Assembly (NCBI RefSeq): GCF_000971135.1
Contig: NZ_BBLW01000004.1
Coordinates: 277,922 to 341,921 of the forward strand
Direction: 5' to 3'
DNA: 64,000 nucleotides
Source of the DNA: Demequina phytophila
GTDB lineage: Bacteria > Actinomycetota > Actinomycetes > Actinomycetales > Demequinaceae
A program made the translations under genes and the position numbers. The notes below the pieces were generated by a model. It ran no database searches. It saw only the letters and a list, made by a program, of their open reading frames with translations, and was not told the DNA's origin. Shown here in pieces: positions 17,731-26,020 of the stretch. The stretch's first letter is position 1. The number at the start of each line of letters is the position of its first letter.

Positions 17731-19413
17731 TCAGCTCGCGGGCTCGAGGCTCGTGAGGATGAGCACCGAGGTCGGCTGCGTCGGGTCGGCGTTGACGTAC
17801 GGGTCCTCGTCCGAGGGCCAGCCGACGTAGTTGCGGGTGTTGAACTCGCTGATGAACGGGCGGGTGCCGATCGGCATCGCCGGGACATCCTCGACGAAGA
17901 TCTGCTGGACCTTCTCGAGGGCCGCGGTCCGGTCCGCGTCGTCGGTCGCGTTGGCGTACGCGTTGAGCGCGTCCGTCGCCTCGGGGTTGTCGTAGCGCCC
18001 GAAGTTGTTGTTCGCGGCCTCGCCCACCGGCATGAGCCAGCGGCCGTCCATGATGTTGGAGTAGATGTCGTACGGCGTCGCGCCCGTGTCGGTCCAGTGC
18101 AGGATCGCCTGGAAGTCGCCGTTGGACTTGTCCGCCCACCAGGTGTCGACGTCGGGGGTGTCGACCTTGGCGTCGACGCCGAGCGCCTTGACCTCGTCGG
18201 CGATCAGCGAGATGCCGGTGACGTAGTCGTTCCAGCCCTGCGGCACCTGGAGGGTGAACTCGACGTCCGTGCCGTCCGGGTCGACCAGCTGGTCGCCGCT
18301 CCACGTGTAACCGGCGTCCTCGAGGACGGCCTTGGCGCCCTCGACGTCGACCGCGTACTCCTTGCCCTGGTACTCGGCGTTGATGAACGGGTCGCCGGCC
18401 GGGGTGGGCAGGCCTGTGACCGAGGTGAGCAGCGGCACGCCGCCCTCGCGCGCGATCGCCTGGTGCTGCGTGCGGTCGACCACCATGTTGACGGCCTGGC
18501 GGAACGCCACGTCGTCGAACGGCTTGGTGGTGGTGTTGACGTACATGGTGTCGATGCCGAGGCCGGCGGGCGCCCAGTAGACGTTGTGGTCGGCGTCCTT
18601 GTCGAGGTACGCCGACTGGACGTTGGGGATGAACGCCTGCGCCCAGTCCGCGTCGCCGCTCGCGAGCGCCGTGGTCAGCGCCGTGTTGTCGTTGTAGGAG
18701 ACGTAGTAGAGCGTCGGCACGGCGAGCTCGCCGCCCCAGTAGTCGGTGCGGGCGTCCAGCTGCACGCTCTGCGAGGAGAAGCTCGTGAGCGTGTACGGGC
18801 CGGTGCCTACCGGCTCGAGGTTGGTCTCGGTGGTGGGGTCGGCGACGCCCTCCCACACGTGCTTCGGGACGATGAGCTTGTGCAGCACCTTGTCCTGCTT
18901 GACGTACATGGGGTTCGCGAAGCTCAGGGTGACGGTGTCGCCCTCGGTCGCGACGGAGGTGAGTCCGAGCGCGGCGGAGTCGAGCTCCGGGTGGTCGATG
19001 AACAGCTGGAACGTGAATGCGATGTCCTCGGCGGTGAAGTCCTCACCGTCGCTCCACTTGACGCCGTCGCGCGCGGTGAGGGTGACGGAGGTGTAGTCGT
19101 CCGACCACGCGATGTCGCTCGCGAGCCACGGCTTCACGTCCTGCGACGGGTCGACCAGGTTGACGATGGCGAGCGGCTCGAGGAGCGCGTTGATGTAGCC
19201 GAGCTTGAGCGCCGACGAGTCCCCGATCCACGGGTTGTTCGACTCGGTCGTGATGGCGCCGTCGGGCTTGGCGATGGTGAGCGGCGCGCCGGGCGTGGCG
19301 ACCGAGCCGCCGCCGCTCTCGGACGGGTCGTCGGTGGCCTCTCCGCCGCCGGCGCACGCCGCGAGCGCGAGGGTCGTGGCCACGGACAGGGCCACCAGCG
19401 AGGACTTCCTCAT
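17731..19413 (-). CDS. Extracellular solute-binding lipoprotein, family 5 (oligosaccharide/peptide)
   Basis: A 560-residue lipoprotein: basic start MRKSSLVALS, hydrophobic core, and lipobox LAAC with Cys at residue 20, then a Gly/Ser/Asp linker. The body is SBP_bac_5: LLEPLAIVN, KWSDGEDFTAEDIAFTFQLF, GTGPYTLTSF, FRQAVNMVVDR and WTDTGATPYDIYSN. The ribosome binding site AGAAGGAG is clear. It sits between a cytoplasmic GH3 glycosidase gene and the Opp-type transporter genes, so a beta-linked oligosaccharide such as cellobiose is more likely than peptides; family 5 proteins do bind such sugars in Thermotoga and actinobacteria. The exact sugar cannot be read from the sequence. Confidence 0.88.
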   Translation of the reverse strand: MRKSSLVALSVATTLALAACAGGGEATDDPSESGGGSVATPGAPLTIAKPDGAITTESNNPWIGDSSALKLGYINALLEPLAIVNLVDPSQDVKPWLASDIAWSDDYTSVTLTARDGVKWSDGEDFTAEDIAFTFQLFIDHPELDSAALGLTSVATEGDTVTLSFANPMYVKQDKVLHKLIVPKHVWEGVADPTTETNLEPVGTGPYTLTSFSSQSVQLDARTDYWGGELAVPTLYYVSYNDNTALTTALASGDADWAQAFIPNVQSAYLDKDADHNVYWAPAGLGIDTMYVNTTTKPFDDVAFRQAVNMVVDRTQHQAIAREGGVPLLTSVTGLPTPAGDPFINAEYQGKEYAVDVEGAKAVLEDAGYTWSGDQLVDPDGTDVEFTLQVPQGWNDYVTGISLIADEVKALGVDAKVDTPDVDTWWADKSNGDFQAILHWTDTGATPYDIYSNIMDGRWLMPVGEAANNNFGRYDNPEATDALNAYANATDDADRTAALEKVQQIFVEDVPAMPIGTRPFISEFNTRNYVGWPSDEDPYVNADPTQPTSVLILTSLEPAS

Positions 19414-19504
19414 CCTCTTTCTCCTTCTGTGATGTGACGCCGGCCTGCCGCCGGCGGTCGCTTGACCTCGTTGTCAGTCCGCCCTGGGGGCGGGGAGCCG
19501 CGTG

Positions 19505-21985
19505 CTAGCCGTCCCTCCTCACCGGTTCGGGCGCCTCGAGCCGGACCGCGGTGTCCAGCCTGAGGTCGCGCACGGAGCGCCCGACGCGGAGACGGTACTC
19601 GCCGTTGGGCAGCGCCCAGGACGCCGCCTCCGCATCCCACACCTCGAGACGCCGGCGCGCGACGGGGACGCGCGCACGGACGGTCTCGCCGGGCCGTGCG
19701 TGCACGGCCACGAATCCGCCGAGCCACCGCACGGGGCGCTCGTGCGCTCCCGCCGGGGCCTCGACGTACACCTGGATCACCTCGCGACCCTCACGGTCGC
19801 CGGTGTTGGTGACCGCCACGTCGACCTCGACGCCGCCGTCGGGGGCGGGCGCCGCGGCGACGTCGTCGTAGCGCCAGCCCGTCCACCCGAGGCCATGGCC
19901 GAACGGCGCGGCGGGCGTCGCGCCCGAGCGCTCCCAGCCGCGGTACCCCACGTGCACGCCGTCGTCGTAGGAGAGGCTCCCCGCGTCCGGGACCGCGTGG
20001 GGCACGGGCACGTCGTCGGCGGACGCGGGGAGGGTCCACGGGAGCCGACCGGCCGGCTCGACGGCCCCGGCGAGCACGTCGGCGAGCGCGTGGCCCGCCT
20101 CCTGCCCGGGGAACCACGCCCAGATGACGGTGCGCGCGCGGTCGAGCCACGGCAGCAGCACGGGCGCGCCGGCGTTGATCACGATCACGGCGTCGGGTGC
20201 GACGTCAAGCACGCGTGCGACCAGCTCGTCCTGGCGGCCGGGCAGGGCGAGGGTGGTGCGGTCCCAGCCCTCGGACTCCGACTCCTCGTTGGTGCCGACC
20301 ACCACGACCGCGAGGTCCGCCGCGCGGGCGGCCTCGACGGCCGCCTCGATCTCCTGATCCGCGGTGGGCCCGGGGAGCGCATGGCGCGGCTCTGCGCGCA
20401 CGAAACGGCCGTAGCCGCCCGCGTCGATCACGCCGAGCGTCGCGAGGATCTCGATCTCGCGCGCCTCCGCGACCGCGACGTCGACCTCGATTCCGGCGGG
20501 GTTGTTCACCGAGGAGTCGAGCACGCAGTCGACGCCCACCGCGGCCTCGCTCGCGGAGGCCTCGACGCCGTCGATGACGATCCGGTGGGCTCCCACGGTG
20601 CCCACGGAGAGCCGGTGCACGCCGGGCTCGTCGAGGCGCACCCGGATGCGCAGCTCCGCGCTGCGCGCATGCGGGTGGAGGTCCTTGTCCCAGCCCGCCC
20701 AGGAGCTCGCGTCGGTGCGCGAGAGCTCGATCCCCGCATCGTCCCGCTGCACCAGGGTGGCGGCACCTCGCGCCGCGACGTCGAGGCGCGGCGCGAAGGC
20801 GCGCGGGTCGCCGCCGCGCTCGAGGACGATGCGCGCGTCGGGCCAGCGCACGGCGAGACCTTCGGCGGGGGTCGCCACGTGCGCGGGGTGGACGGTCGAG
20901 GAGCCGCCGCCGAGGACGTGAGGCCGGGCGGCGTTGGCACCGATCAGCGCGATGGTCGTGGGGGCCGGCCGGTCCCAGGGCGCGACGCCCTCGCGTCGGA
21001 GCACCACCATGGACGATGCGGCGGCGCGGCGGACCAGCGCGCGGAGGTCGGCCGCGTGGGTCACCGGGGCGGGCTCCGCGCCGAGCGCGCCCACGCGGTG
21101 GGCGAGCAGGAGGAGGCGCGCGACCTTGTCGTCGATCTCGCGCTCGCTCACGCGGCCGGCCTCGACGGCGGCGAGGAGGCGCTCGGCCCAGGGGCCGCCG
21201 GGCCCCGGCATGACGAGGTCGAGCCCTCCGTTCGCGGCGGCGGTCGCGGTGCGTGTGGCCTCCCAGTCGGAGACCACGACGCCGTCGAAGCCCAGCTCGT
21301 CCTTGAGGATGTCGACCACCAGGTGGCGGTGCTCGGTCATGGGCGCGGCCTCGATGCCGTCGTCGGCGCCGTTGTACGCGGCCATCACCGACCAGACGCC
21401 GGCGCGGACCGCGTCCTCGAACGGCGCGAGGTAGACCTCGCGCAGGGCCTGCATCCCGACGCGCGAGACGTACGTGGTGCGCTCGGTCTCGGAGTCGTTG
21501 GCGAGGTAGTGCTTCATGCACGCGCCCACGCCCTGGTCCTGGATCCCGGAGGCCACGGACACGCCGATCGCGGAGGTGAGGAACGGGTCCTCGGAGAAGC
21601 ATTCGAAGTGCCGCCCGCCCACCGGGGTGCGCTGGAGGTTGACCTGCGGTGCCAGCACCACGTCGACGCCGTGATCACGCGCCTCGCGCCCGAAGGCCTG
21701 GCCCACCTCGAACGCGAGCGCGACGTCCCAGGTGGCCGCGACGGCGCTGGGCGTGGGGAACAGGATCGAGGTCGCCCCCTCGACCTCACCGAGCCCGCGG
21801 ACCCCGACGGGCCCGTCCGAGAAGGTCACGGGTCGCAGGCCGATCCCGGGCAGCGCGTGGAGGTGCCACATCGAGCGGCCGGTGAGGAGGCGCACCTTGT
21901 CCGCGAGGGGAAGCGCGCGCGCCGCCGCACGGCAGTCGGCGAGAGTGGCGAACGCCTCGGGGGCGGTCAGCGACGGCGTTGTCAC
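19505..21985 (-). CDS. Glycoside hydrolase family 3 beta-glucosidase
   Basis: An 826-residue enzyme without a signal peptide, so cytoplasmic. The GH3 N-terminal barrel shows LTGRSMWHLHALPGIGL, FSDGPVGVRG, KHYLANDSETERTT and the nucleophile segment GFDGVVVSDWEATR (Asp). The C-terminal sandwich has GTNEESESEGWDRTTLALPG, where the acid/base Glu is expected, interrupted by a PA14-like insertion near residues 400-530, and ends with a fibronectin-III-like domain. It would cut imported beta-glucosides. It is the first gene of the operon with the binding protein and transporter. Three repeat copies lie inside it (20735, 20824, 21011), read as DDA, ARIV and ASS peptides. Confidence 0.9.
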   Translation of the reverse strand: MTTPSLTAPEAFATLADCRAAARALPLADKVRLLTGRSMWHLHALPGIGLRPVTFSDGPVGVRGLGEVEGATSILFPTPSAVAATWDVALAFEVGQAFGREARDHGVDVVLAPQVNLQRTPVGGRHFECFSEDPFLTSAIGVSVASGIQDQGVGACMKHYLANDSETERTTYVSRVGMQALREVYLAPFEDAVRAGVWSVMAAYNGADDGIEAAPMTEHRHLVVDILKDELGFDGVVVSDWEATRTATAAANGGLDLVMPGPGGPWAERLLAAVEAGRVSEREIDDKVARLLLLAHRVGALGAEPAPVTHAADLRALVRRAAASSMVVLRREGVAPWDRPAPTTIALIGANAARPHVLGGGSSTVHPAHVATPAEGLAVRWPDARIVLERGGDPRAFAPRLDVAARGAATLVQRDDAGIELSRTDASSWAGWDKDLHPHARSAELRIRVRLDEPGVHRLSVGTVGAHRIVIDGVEASASEAAVGVDCVLDSSVNNPAGIEVDVAVAEAREIEILATLGVIDAGGYGRFVRAEPRHALPGPTADQEIEAAVEAARAADLAVVVVGTNEESESEGWDRTTLALPGRQDELVARVLDVAPDAVIVINAGAPVLLPWLDRARTVIWAWFPGQEAGHALADVLAGAVEPAGRLPWTLPASADDVPVPHAVPDAGSLSYDDGVHVGYRGWERSGATPAAPFGHGLGWTGWRYDDVAAAPAPDGGVEVDVAVTNTGDREGREVIQVYVEAPAGAHERPVRWLGGFVAVHARPGETVRARVPVARRRLEVWDAEAASWALPNGEYRLRVGRSVRDLRLDTAVRLEAPEPVRRDG

Positions 21986-22063
21986 CGGTGGAGCTCCTCA
22001 TCATCGAGCGGACTCGCACCCTCGAGAGGGCGCCGGCCCCGCGGTGGGGGCCTCTGGCGCTAG

Positions 22064-22093
22064 AACTTACAATGCTGTCAGTAACAATTTCAA
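22064..22093. promoter_or_regulatory. Candidate divergent promoter/operator of the glucosidase operon and tetR
   Basis: This is the most AT-rich patch of the 282-base gap. On the minus strand TTGAAA (22088-22093) and TAAGTT (22064-22069) are spaced by 18 bases. On the plus strand TACAAT lies at 22068-22073. A dyad TTAC-N10-GTAA covers both and could be the TetR site. No experiment or consensus supports the dyad beyond position. Confidence 0.4.
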
Positions 22094-22267
22094 ACCGGCG
22101 CGGCGAAGTGTTGCCGTTCCGTGACCTGCGGCGGTGCGCGATACCCTCCACGGCACCTGCGTAGAGTGGGGCGCAGACCGCGACGACGGCCCGGCCCCGC
22201 GACCGCCGCAGGTCGCGTGCGCGGCCATCCGCGCTGGTGCAGGCGATGAAGCGGAGCGAGGGTGAGC

Positions 22268-22912
22268 ATGGCGACCACACGACGGCGATCCGGTCCCCGG
22301 CCGGAGACGGCCGCACGCCGTCGCGAGATCCTGCAGGCCGCGCTCGAGATCTTCGGCCAGAAGGGCTACAACAACGGCCCGCTCGCGGAGATCGCCGAGC
22401 AGGTCGAGATGACCCACGCCGGGATCCTCCACCACTTCGGCTCCAAGGACAGGCTGCTGGTCGAGGTGCTGCGCTACCGCGACGAGTCCGACGTCGAGGG
22501 GCTCGACGAGCAGCACATCCCCGGTGGCACCGAGCTGTTCCGCCACCTGGTGCGCACCGCGTTCGCCAACGAGGAGCGGCCCGGCATCGTGCAGGCGTAC
22601 GCCGTGCTGTCCGCGGAGTCCGTGACGGACGGCAACCCCGGCCGCGCCTACTTCGAGGAGCGGTACACGACCCTGCGCGGAGAGGTCGCCGACGCGCTGC
22701 GCGAGATGTGTGCGGAGCGCGGCATCGACTCCCCCGACACCGTCGCACGCGCCTCCGCGTCCGTGCTGGCGGTCATGGACGGCCTCCAGGTGCAGTGGCT
22801 GCTCGACCGCGACAACGTCGCGCTCGCGGAGGCGTCCCGCTTCGCGATCGACGCGATCGTCACCGCCGTCCTCGACCCCCGCCCGTCCCCGCTCGGGGAC
22901 GATCTCCCCTGA
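22268..22912 (+). CDS. TetR family transcriptional regulator
   Basis: A 214-residue regulator. The N-terminal HTH reads REILQAALEIFGQKGYNNGPLAEIAEQVEMTHAGILHHFGSKD, a standard TetR DNA-binding domain (residues 20-65); the C-terminal part is an all-helical ligand domain. It is divergent from the GH3-transporter operon and probably controls it, with a sugar or sugar phosphate as signal (inferred from position only). The ATG at 22268 follows GAGGGTGAG; a GTG two codons earlier is also possible. Confidence 0.85.
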   Translation: MATTRRRSGPRPETAARRREILQAALEIFGQKGYNNGPLAEIAEQVEMTHAGILHHFGSKDRLLVEVLRYRDESDVEGLDEQHIPGGTELFRHLVRTAFANEERPGIVQAYAVLSAESVTDGNPGRAYFEERYTTLRGEVADALREMCAERGIDSPDTVARASASVLAVMDGLQVQWLLDRDNVALAEASRFAIDAIVTAVLDPRPSPLGDDLP

Positions 22913-22935
22913 CCGCGGGCGCGGGCGGCGACGCG

Positions 22936-23118
22936 CGCATCGTCCCTCCCTACCGCCGGGATACGGCATCCCGGTACACTGTGTCCTGACCCGGGGCTGA
23001 CCGGTCGTCATGTGAAACGCGGTACCGCTGAAGACAGCGATGCGCCGCCGAAGAGGATGATTCGCGATCGGCTGCCCGCCACAGGCGCCTCGCGCGCCCC
23101 CGAATTCATCGGAGCACC
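22936..23118 (+). promoter_or_regulatory. Promoter region and long leader of the DEAD-box helicase gene
   Basis: A repeat copy (22936-22946, minus orientation) is followed by a perfect 7-bp dyad CCGGGAT-N5-ATCCCGG (22956-22974) and directly by TACACT (22975-22980), a good -10 box. The inferred leader is about 130 bases long, which fits cold-shock-type leaders of RNA helicase genes. No known riboswitch pattern was recognised. Confidence 0.45.
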
Positions 23119-24759
23119 ATGACAGAGACGCACGCCAGCGTGCAGACGCCCGACAAGACGTTCGCCGACTACGCGGTCGACCACCGCATCGTCGAGGCGC
23201 TCGCCGACAAGGGCATCACCACCCCGTTCCCCATCCAGGCGATGACCCTCCCGGTCGCGCTCGCCGGCCACGACATCATCGGCCAGGCGAAGACCGGCAC
23301 CGGCAAGACCCTCGGCTTCGGCATCCCCGCGCTCCAGCGCACCGCGGCTCCCGGCGAGGAGGCGTACGAGGCCCTCGGCGACGCGCAGGGCAAGCCCCAG
23401 GCGCTCATCGTCGCCCCCACCCGCGAGCTCGCGGTCCAGGTGGCCACCGACCTCGAGGCCGCGTCTCGCAAGCGCGCCGTGCGGATCGTGCAGATCTACG
23501 GCGGTCGCGCGTACGAGCCGCAGATCGAGGCCCTCCAGAAGGGCGCGGACGTGATCGTCGGCACCCCCGGCCGCATGATCGACCTGCTCAACCAGGGCCA
23601 CCTGGACCTGCGCTTCATCAAGACCGTGGTGCTCGACGAGGCCGACGAGATGCTCGACCTGGGCTTCCTGCCCGACGTCGAGAAGCTGCTCGCCGCGACC
23701 CCGGCGTCGCGCCACACCATGCTGTTCTCGGCCACCATGCCGGGCGCCGTGGTCGCGCTCGCGCGCCGCTACATGACCCAGCCCACGCACATCCGCGCCG
23801 CGGACCCCGACGACGACGGCGCCACCGTCAAGGCCATCAAGCAGGTGGTCTACCGGGCGCACGCGCTCGACAAGGTCGAGGTCCTCGCGCGCATGATGCA
23901 GGCCAACGGCCGCGGCCTCACCGTGGTGTTCGCGCGCACCAAGCGCACCGCCGCGAAGGTCTCGGACGAGCTGCGCGAGCGCGGCTTCGCCGCCGGCGCG
24001 ATCCACGGCGACCTGGGCCAGGGCGCCCGCGAGCAGGCGCTGCGCGCGTTCCGCACCGGCAAGATCGACATCCTGGTCGCGACCGACGTCGCCGCCCGCG
24101 GCATCGACGTCGAGGACGTCACCCACGTGGTCAACTACCAGTGCCCCGAGGACGAGAAGACGTACCTCCACCGCATCGGCCGCACGGGCCGCGCGGGCAA
24201 GACCGGCACCGCCGTGACCTTCGTGGACTGGGACGACATCCCGCGCTGGTCGCTCATCGACAAGTCGCTCGACCTGGGCTACCCCGAGCCGCAGGAGACG
24301 TACTCCACGTCGCCGCACCTGTTCGAGGACCTCGACATCCCCGAGGGCACCAAGGGCCGCCTGCCGCGCGACAAGCGCACCCGCGAGGGCCTCGAGGCGG
24401 AGACGCTCGAGGACCTGGGCGAGACCGGCAAGCACACCGGCGGTTCCGGCCGCTCGGGTGGCTCGCGCGACGGCGGCCGCGGCGGTTCGCGCTCCGGCTC
24501 GGGCGAGCGCTCGGGCTCGGGCGAGGGCCGCTCGCGCGGCGGGCGCAACCGTCGCCGCTCGGGCTCCGGCGAGGGCTCGGGCGAGGGCTCGTCGCAGCCG
24601 CGCGAGCCGCGCGCCGAGCGTCCCGCGGGCGAGTCCGCCCCGACCGAGGGCGGCGAGGCGAAGCCGCGTCGCAGCCGCAACCGCCGCCGTCGCCGCTCCG
24701 GTGGCGCGGGCGGCGGCGCCGGTGAGGGCGCGCCGCAGGCGCAGCCGGCCGGCGAGTAG
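23119..24759 (+). CDS. DEAD-box ATP-dependent RNA helicase
   Basis: A 546-residue RNA helicase. Q motif FADYAVDHRIVEALADKGITTPFPIQ, motif I AKTGTGKT near residue 59, motif Ia PTRELAVQ, GG and TPGRMIDLL, motif II VLDEADEML, motif III SATM, then the second domain with VFARTKRTA, TDVAARGIDVEDVTHVVNY and HRIGRTGRAGKTG. From about residue 440 the protein is a low-complexity basic tail rich in Gly, Ser, Arg and Glu, ending in clusters such as RNRRRRRSGG, typical of RNA-binding tails of actinobacterial RhlE/DeaD-like helicases. It acts in RNA unwinding, likely in cold adaptation, RNA decay or ribosome assembly. It stands alone between a long leader and a strong terminator. Confidence 0.92.
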   Translation: MTETHASVQTPDKTFADYAVDHRIVEALADKGITTPFPIQAMTLPVALAGHDIIGQAKTGTGKTLGFGIPALQRTAAPGEEAYEALGDAQGKPQALIVAPTRELAVQVATDLEAASRKRAVRIVQIYGGRAYEPQIEALQKGADVIVGTPGRMIDLLNQGHLDLRFIKTVVLDEADEMLDLGFLPDVEKLLAATPASRHTMLFSATMPGAVVALARRYMTQPTHIRAADPDDDGATVKAIKQVVYRAHALDKVEVLARMMQANGRGLTVVFARTKRTAAKVSDELRERGFAAGAIHGDLGQGAREQALRAFRTGKIDILVATDVAARGIDVEDVTHVVNYQCPEDEKTYLHRIGRTGRAGKTGTAVTFVDWDDIPRWSLIDKSLDLGYPEPQETYSTSPHLFEDLDIPEGTKGRLPRDKRTREGLEAETLEDLGETGKHTGGSGRSGGSRDGGRGGSRSGSGERSGSGEGRSRGGRNRRRSGSGEGSGEGSSQPREPRAERPAGESAPTEGGEAKPRRSRNRRRRRSGGAGGGAGEGAPQAQPAGE

Positions 24760-24773
24760 CGGTCAGCAGTCAT

Positions 24774-24810
24774 GGAAGGGGCGGGATCCATCACGGATCC
24801 CGCCCCTTCC
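24774..24810. terminator. Perfect 16-bp terminator
   Basis: GGAAGGGGCGGGATCC and its exact complement flank the loop ATCAC. It lies between the convergent helicase and S4 genes and can serve both. Confidence 0.9.
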
Positions 24811-24832
24811 GCCGTCTGCGGGTGAGGCGCCG

Positions 24833-25060
24833 TCAGCTGGCGACGCGTGCCGCGCGTCCGTCGAGCTCGACGACGTCGCCCTCGTGCAGCTGACGTCCGC
24901 GGCGCACGTCGACCTCGCCGTTCACGGTGACCAGACCGTCCGCGATGACCTCCTTGGCCTCGCCCCCGGTGTCGACCAGGCCCGCGAGCTGGAGGAACTG
25001 ACCGAGCCGGATCATGTCGCCGGCGATCGGGACGTCGTGGAGCGGAGCGCGTGAGGCCAT
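24833..25060 (-). CDS. S4-domain RNA-binding protein (YbcJ-like), 75 aa
   Basis: A 75-residue protein consisting of one S4 domain: IRLGQFLQLAGLVDTGGEAKEVIADGLVTVNGEVDVRRGRQL. The order matches YbcJ/YaaA-type stand-alone S4 proteins thought to bind structured RNA. It starts with ATG at 25060. It is leftward and followed by the terminator shared with the helicase gene; the upstream PHP gene is also leftward with 48 bases between, so they may form an operon. Confidence 0.85.
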   Translation of the reverse strand: MASRAPLHDVPIAGDMIRLGQFLQLAGLVDTGGEAKEVIADGLVTVNGEVDVRRGRQLHEGDVVELDGRAARVAS

Positions 25061-25108
25061 GCCCGCATGATAGGTCGGCGGGCCGCCGGACCCGCGCCGG
25101 CGCCCCCG

Positions 25109-25933
25109 CTACCCCCGCTGCGCCTCGAGCGCCTCGAACGCCTCCACCGAGGTGAGGTTCTCCCCCAGCCGGTTGAGCTTGCCTGTCCCGTGGTAGTCGG
25201 ATGACCCGGTGCGGATGAGCCCGTGCCGTTCCGCGAGCGCGGCCAGGCGCGCGACCGCCTCCGCGTCGTGGTCGCGGTGGTCCACCTCGAGCCCCGCGAG
25301 CCCGGCCTCCGCGAGCGATGCGATCACGCGGTCCGGGACCACCCTGCCGCGTGCGTGCGCGGCGGGGTGGGCGAACACCGGGACCCCGCCGGCGGCGCGG
25401 ATCGCGCGCACCGCGTCGTGCACGTCGGGCGCGTAGTGGTGCACGTAGTACGGGGAGCTGTTGTGCAGGACCTCGGCGAACACCTCGTCGCGGCGCGCGA
25501 AGTGGCCGCGCGCGACCAATGCGTCGGCGATGTGCGGCCGGCCCACGGTGGCCGCGTCGCCCGCGTGCGTCACCACGTCCTCCCACTCGAGCGCGTAGTC
25601 GACGGCGATCCGCTCGACCATGGTGCGGGCCCGCCCCACGCGCGCCTCCCGCGTGAGCGCCAGGATCTCCGCGAGCGCCGCGTCCTCAGGGCGCGGCCAC
25701 AGCGCGAGCATGTGGATCGACACCCACCGGTCCTTCGCGGACACCTCGATCCCGGGCACGAACCTCAGGCCCAGACTCTCCGCCTCGGCCGCGGCCTCCT
25801 CCCAGCCGTCCACGGCGTCGTGGTCGGTGAGCGCCACCACGTCGAGACCCGCCTCCGCGGCCTCGCGCATCACCTGGGCGGGTGTGCCCGTGCCGTCGGA
25901 GACGGTCGAGTGGGTGTGGAGGTCGATGCGCAC
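25109..25933 (-). CDS. PHP-domain phosphoesterase (TrpH/YciV-like)
   Basis: A 274-residue metal-dependent phosphoesterase. Metal-site motifs: DLHTHSTVSDGT at the N-terminus, ALTDHDAVDGW near residue 36, the GIEVSA segment, HIADAL, VFAHPAAHARGRV and SDYHGT near the C-terminus. This order matches the YciV/TrpH class, which dephosphorylates 3',5'-bisphosphonucleotides or trims short RNA in characterised members; the substrate here is not proven. The GTG at 25933 is chosen: the protein then begins directly with RIDLHTH and a GATACT box lies six bases upstream. Confidence 0.88.
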   Translation of the reverse strand: MRIDLHTHSTVSDGTGTPAQVMREAAEAGLDVVALTDHDAVDGWEEAAAEAESLGLRFVPGIEVSAKDRWVSIHMLALWPRPEDAALAEILALTREARVGRARTMVERIAVDYALEWEDVVTHAGDAATVGRPHIADALVARGHFARRDEVFAEVLHNSSPYYVHHYAPDVHDAVRAIRAAGGVPVFAHPAAHARGRVVPDRVIASLAEAGLAGLEVDHRDHDAEAVARLAALAERHGLIRTGSSDYHGTGKLNRLGENLTSVEAFEALEAQRG

Positions 25934-25939
25934 GCGCCC

Positions 25940-25945
25940 AGTATC
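25940..25945 (-). promoter_or_regulatory. Leaderless -10 box of the PHP gene
   Basis: GATACT on the minus strand, six bases before the GTG start, no ribosome binding site. Confidence 0.45.
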
Positions 25946-25957
25946 GCCCCCGCCCGG

Positions 25958-25995
25958 GGGACGATGCGGCGGGAACCCGGGCGGCGCATCGTCCC
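25958..25995. repeat. Inverted pair of the GGGACGATGCG repeat in a divergent gap
   Basis: The arms at 25958-25968 and 25985-25995 are perfect complements separated by 16 bases that themselves can pair (CGGG with CCCG). The pair lies between the divergent PHP and aminopeptidase genes, so it cannot simply be a terminator; it sits upstream of both start sites. Confidence 0.85.
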
Positions 25996-26020
25996 GCCGC
26001 CGCCGTGCGACCATTGCCGG

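Noticed and set aside
19502..22063. An 853-codon rightward open frame opposite the GH3 gene
   Set aside because: Shadow of the GH3 gene, composition Arg/His/Asp/Val-rich.
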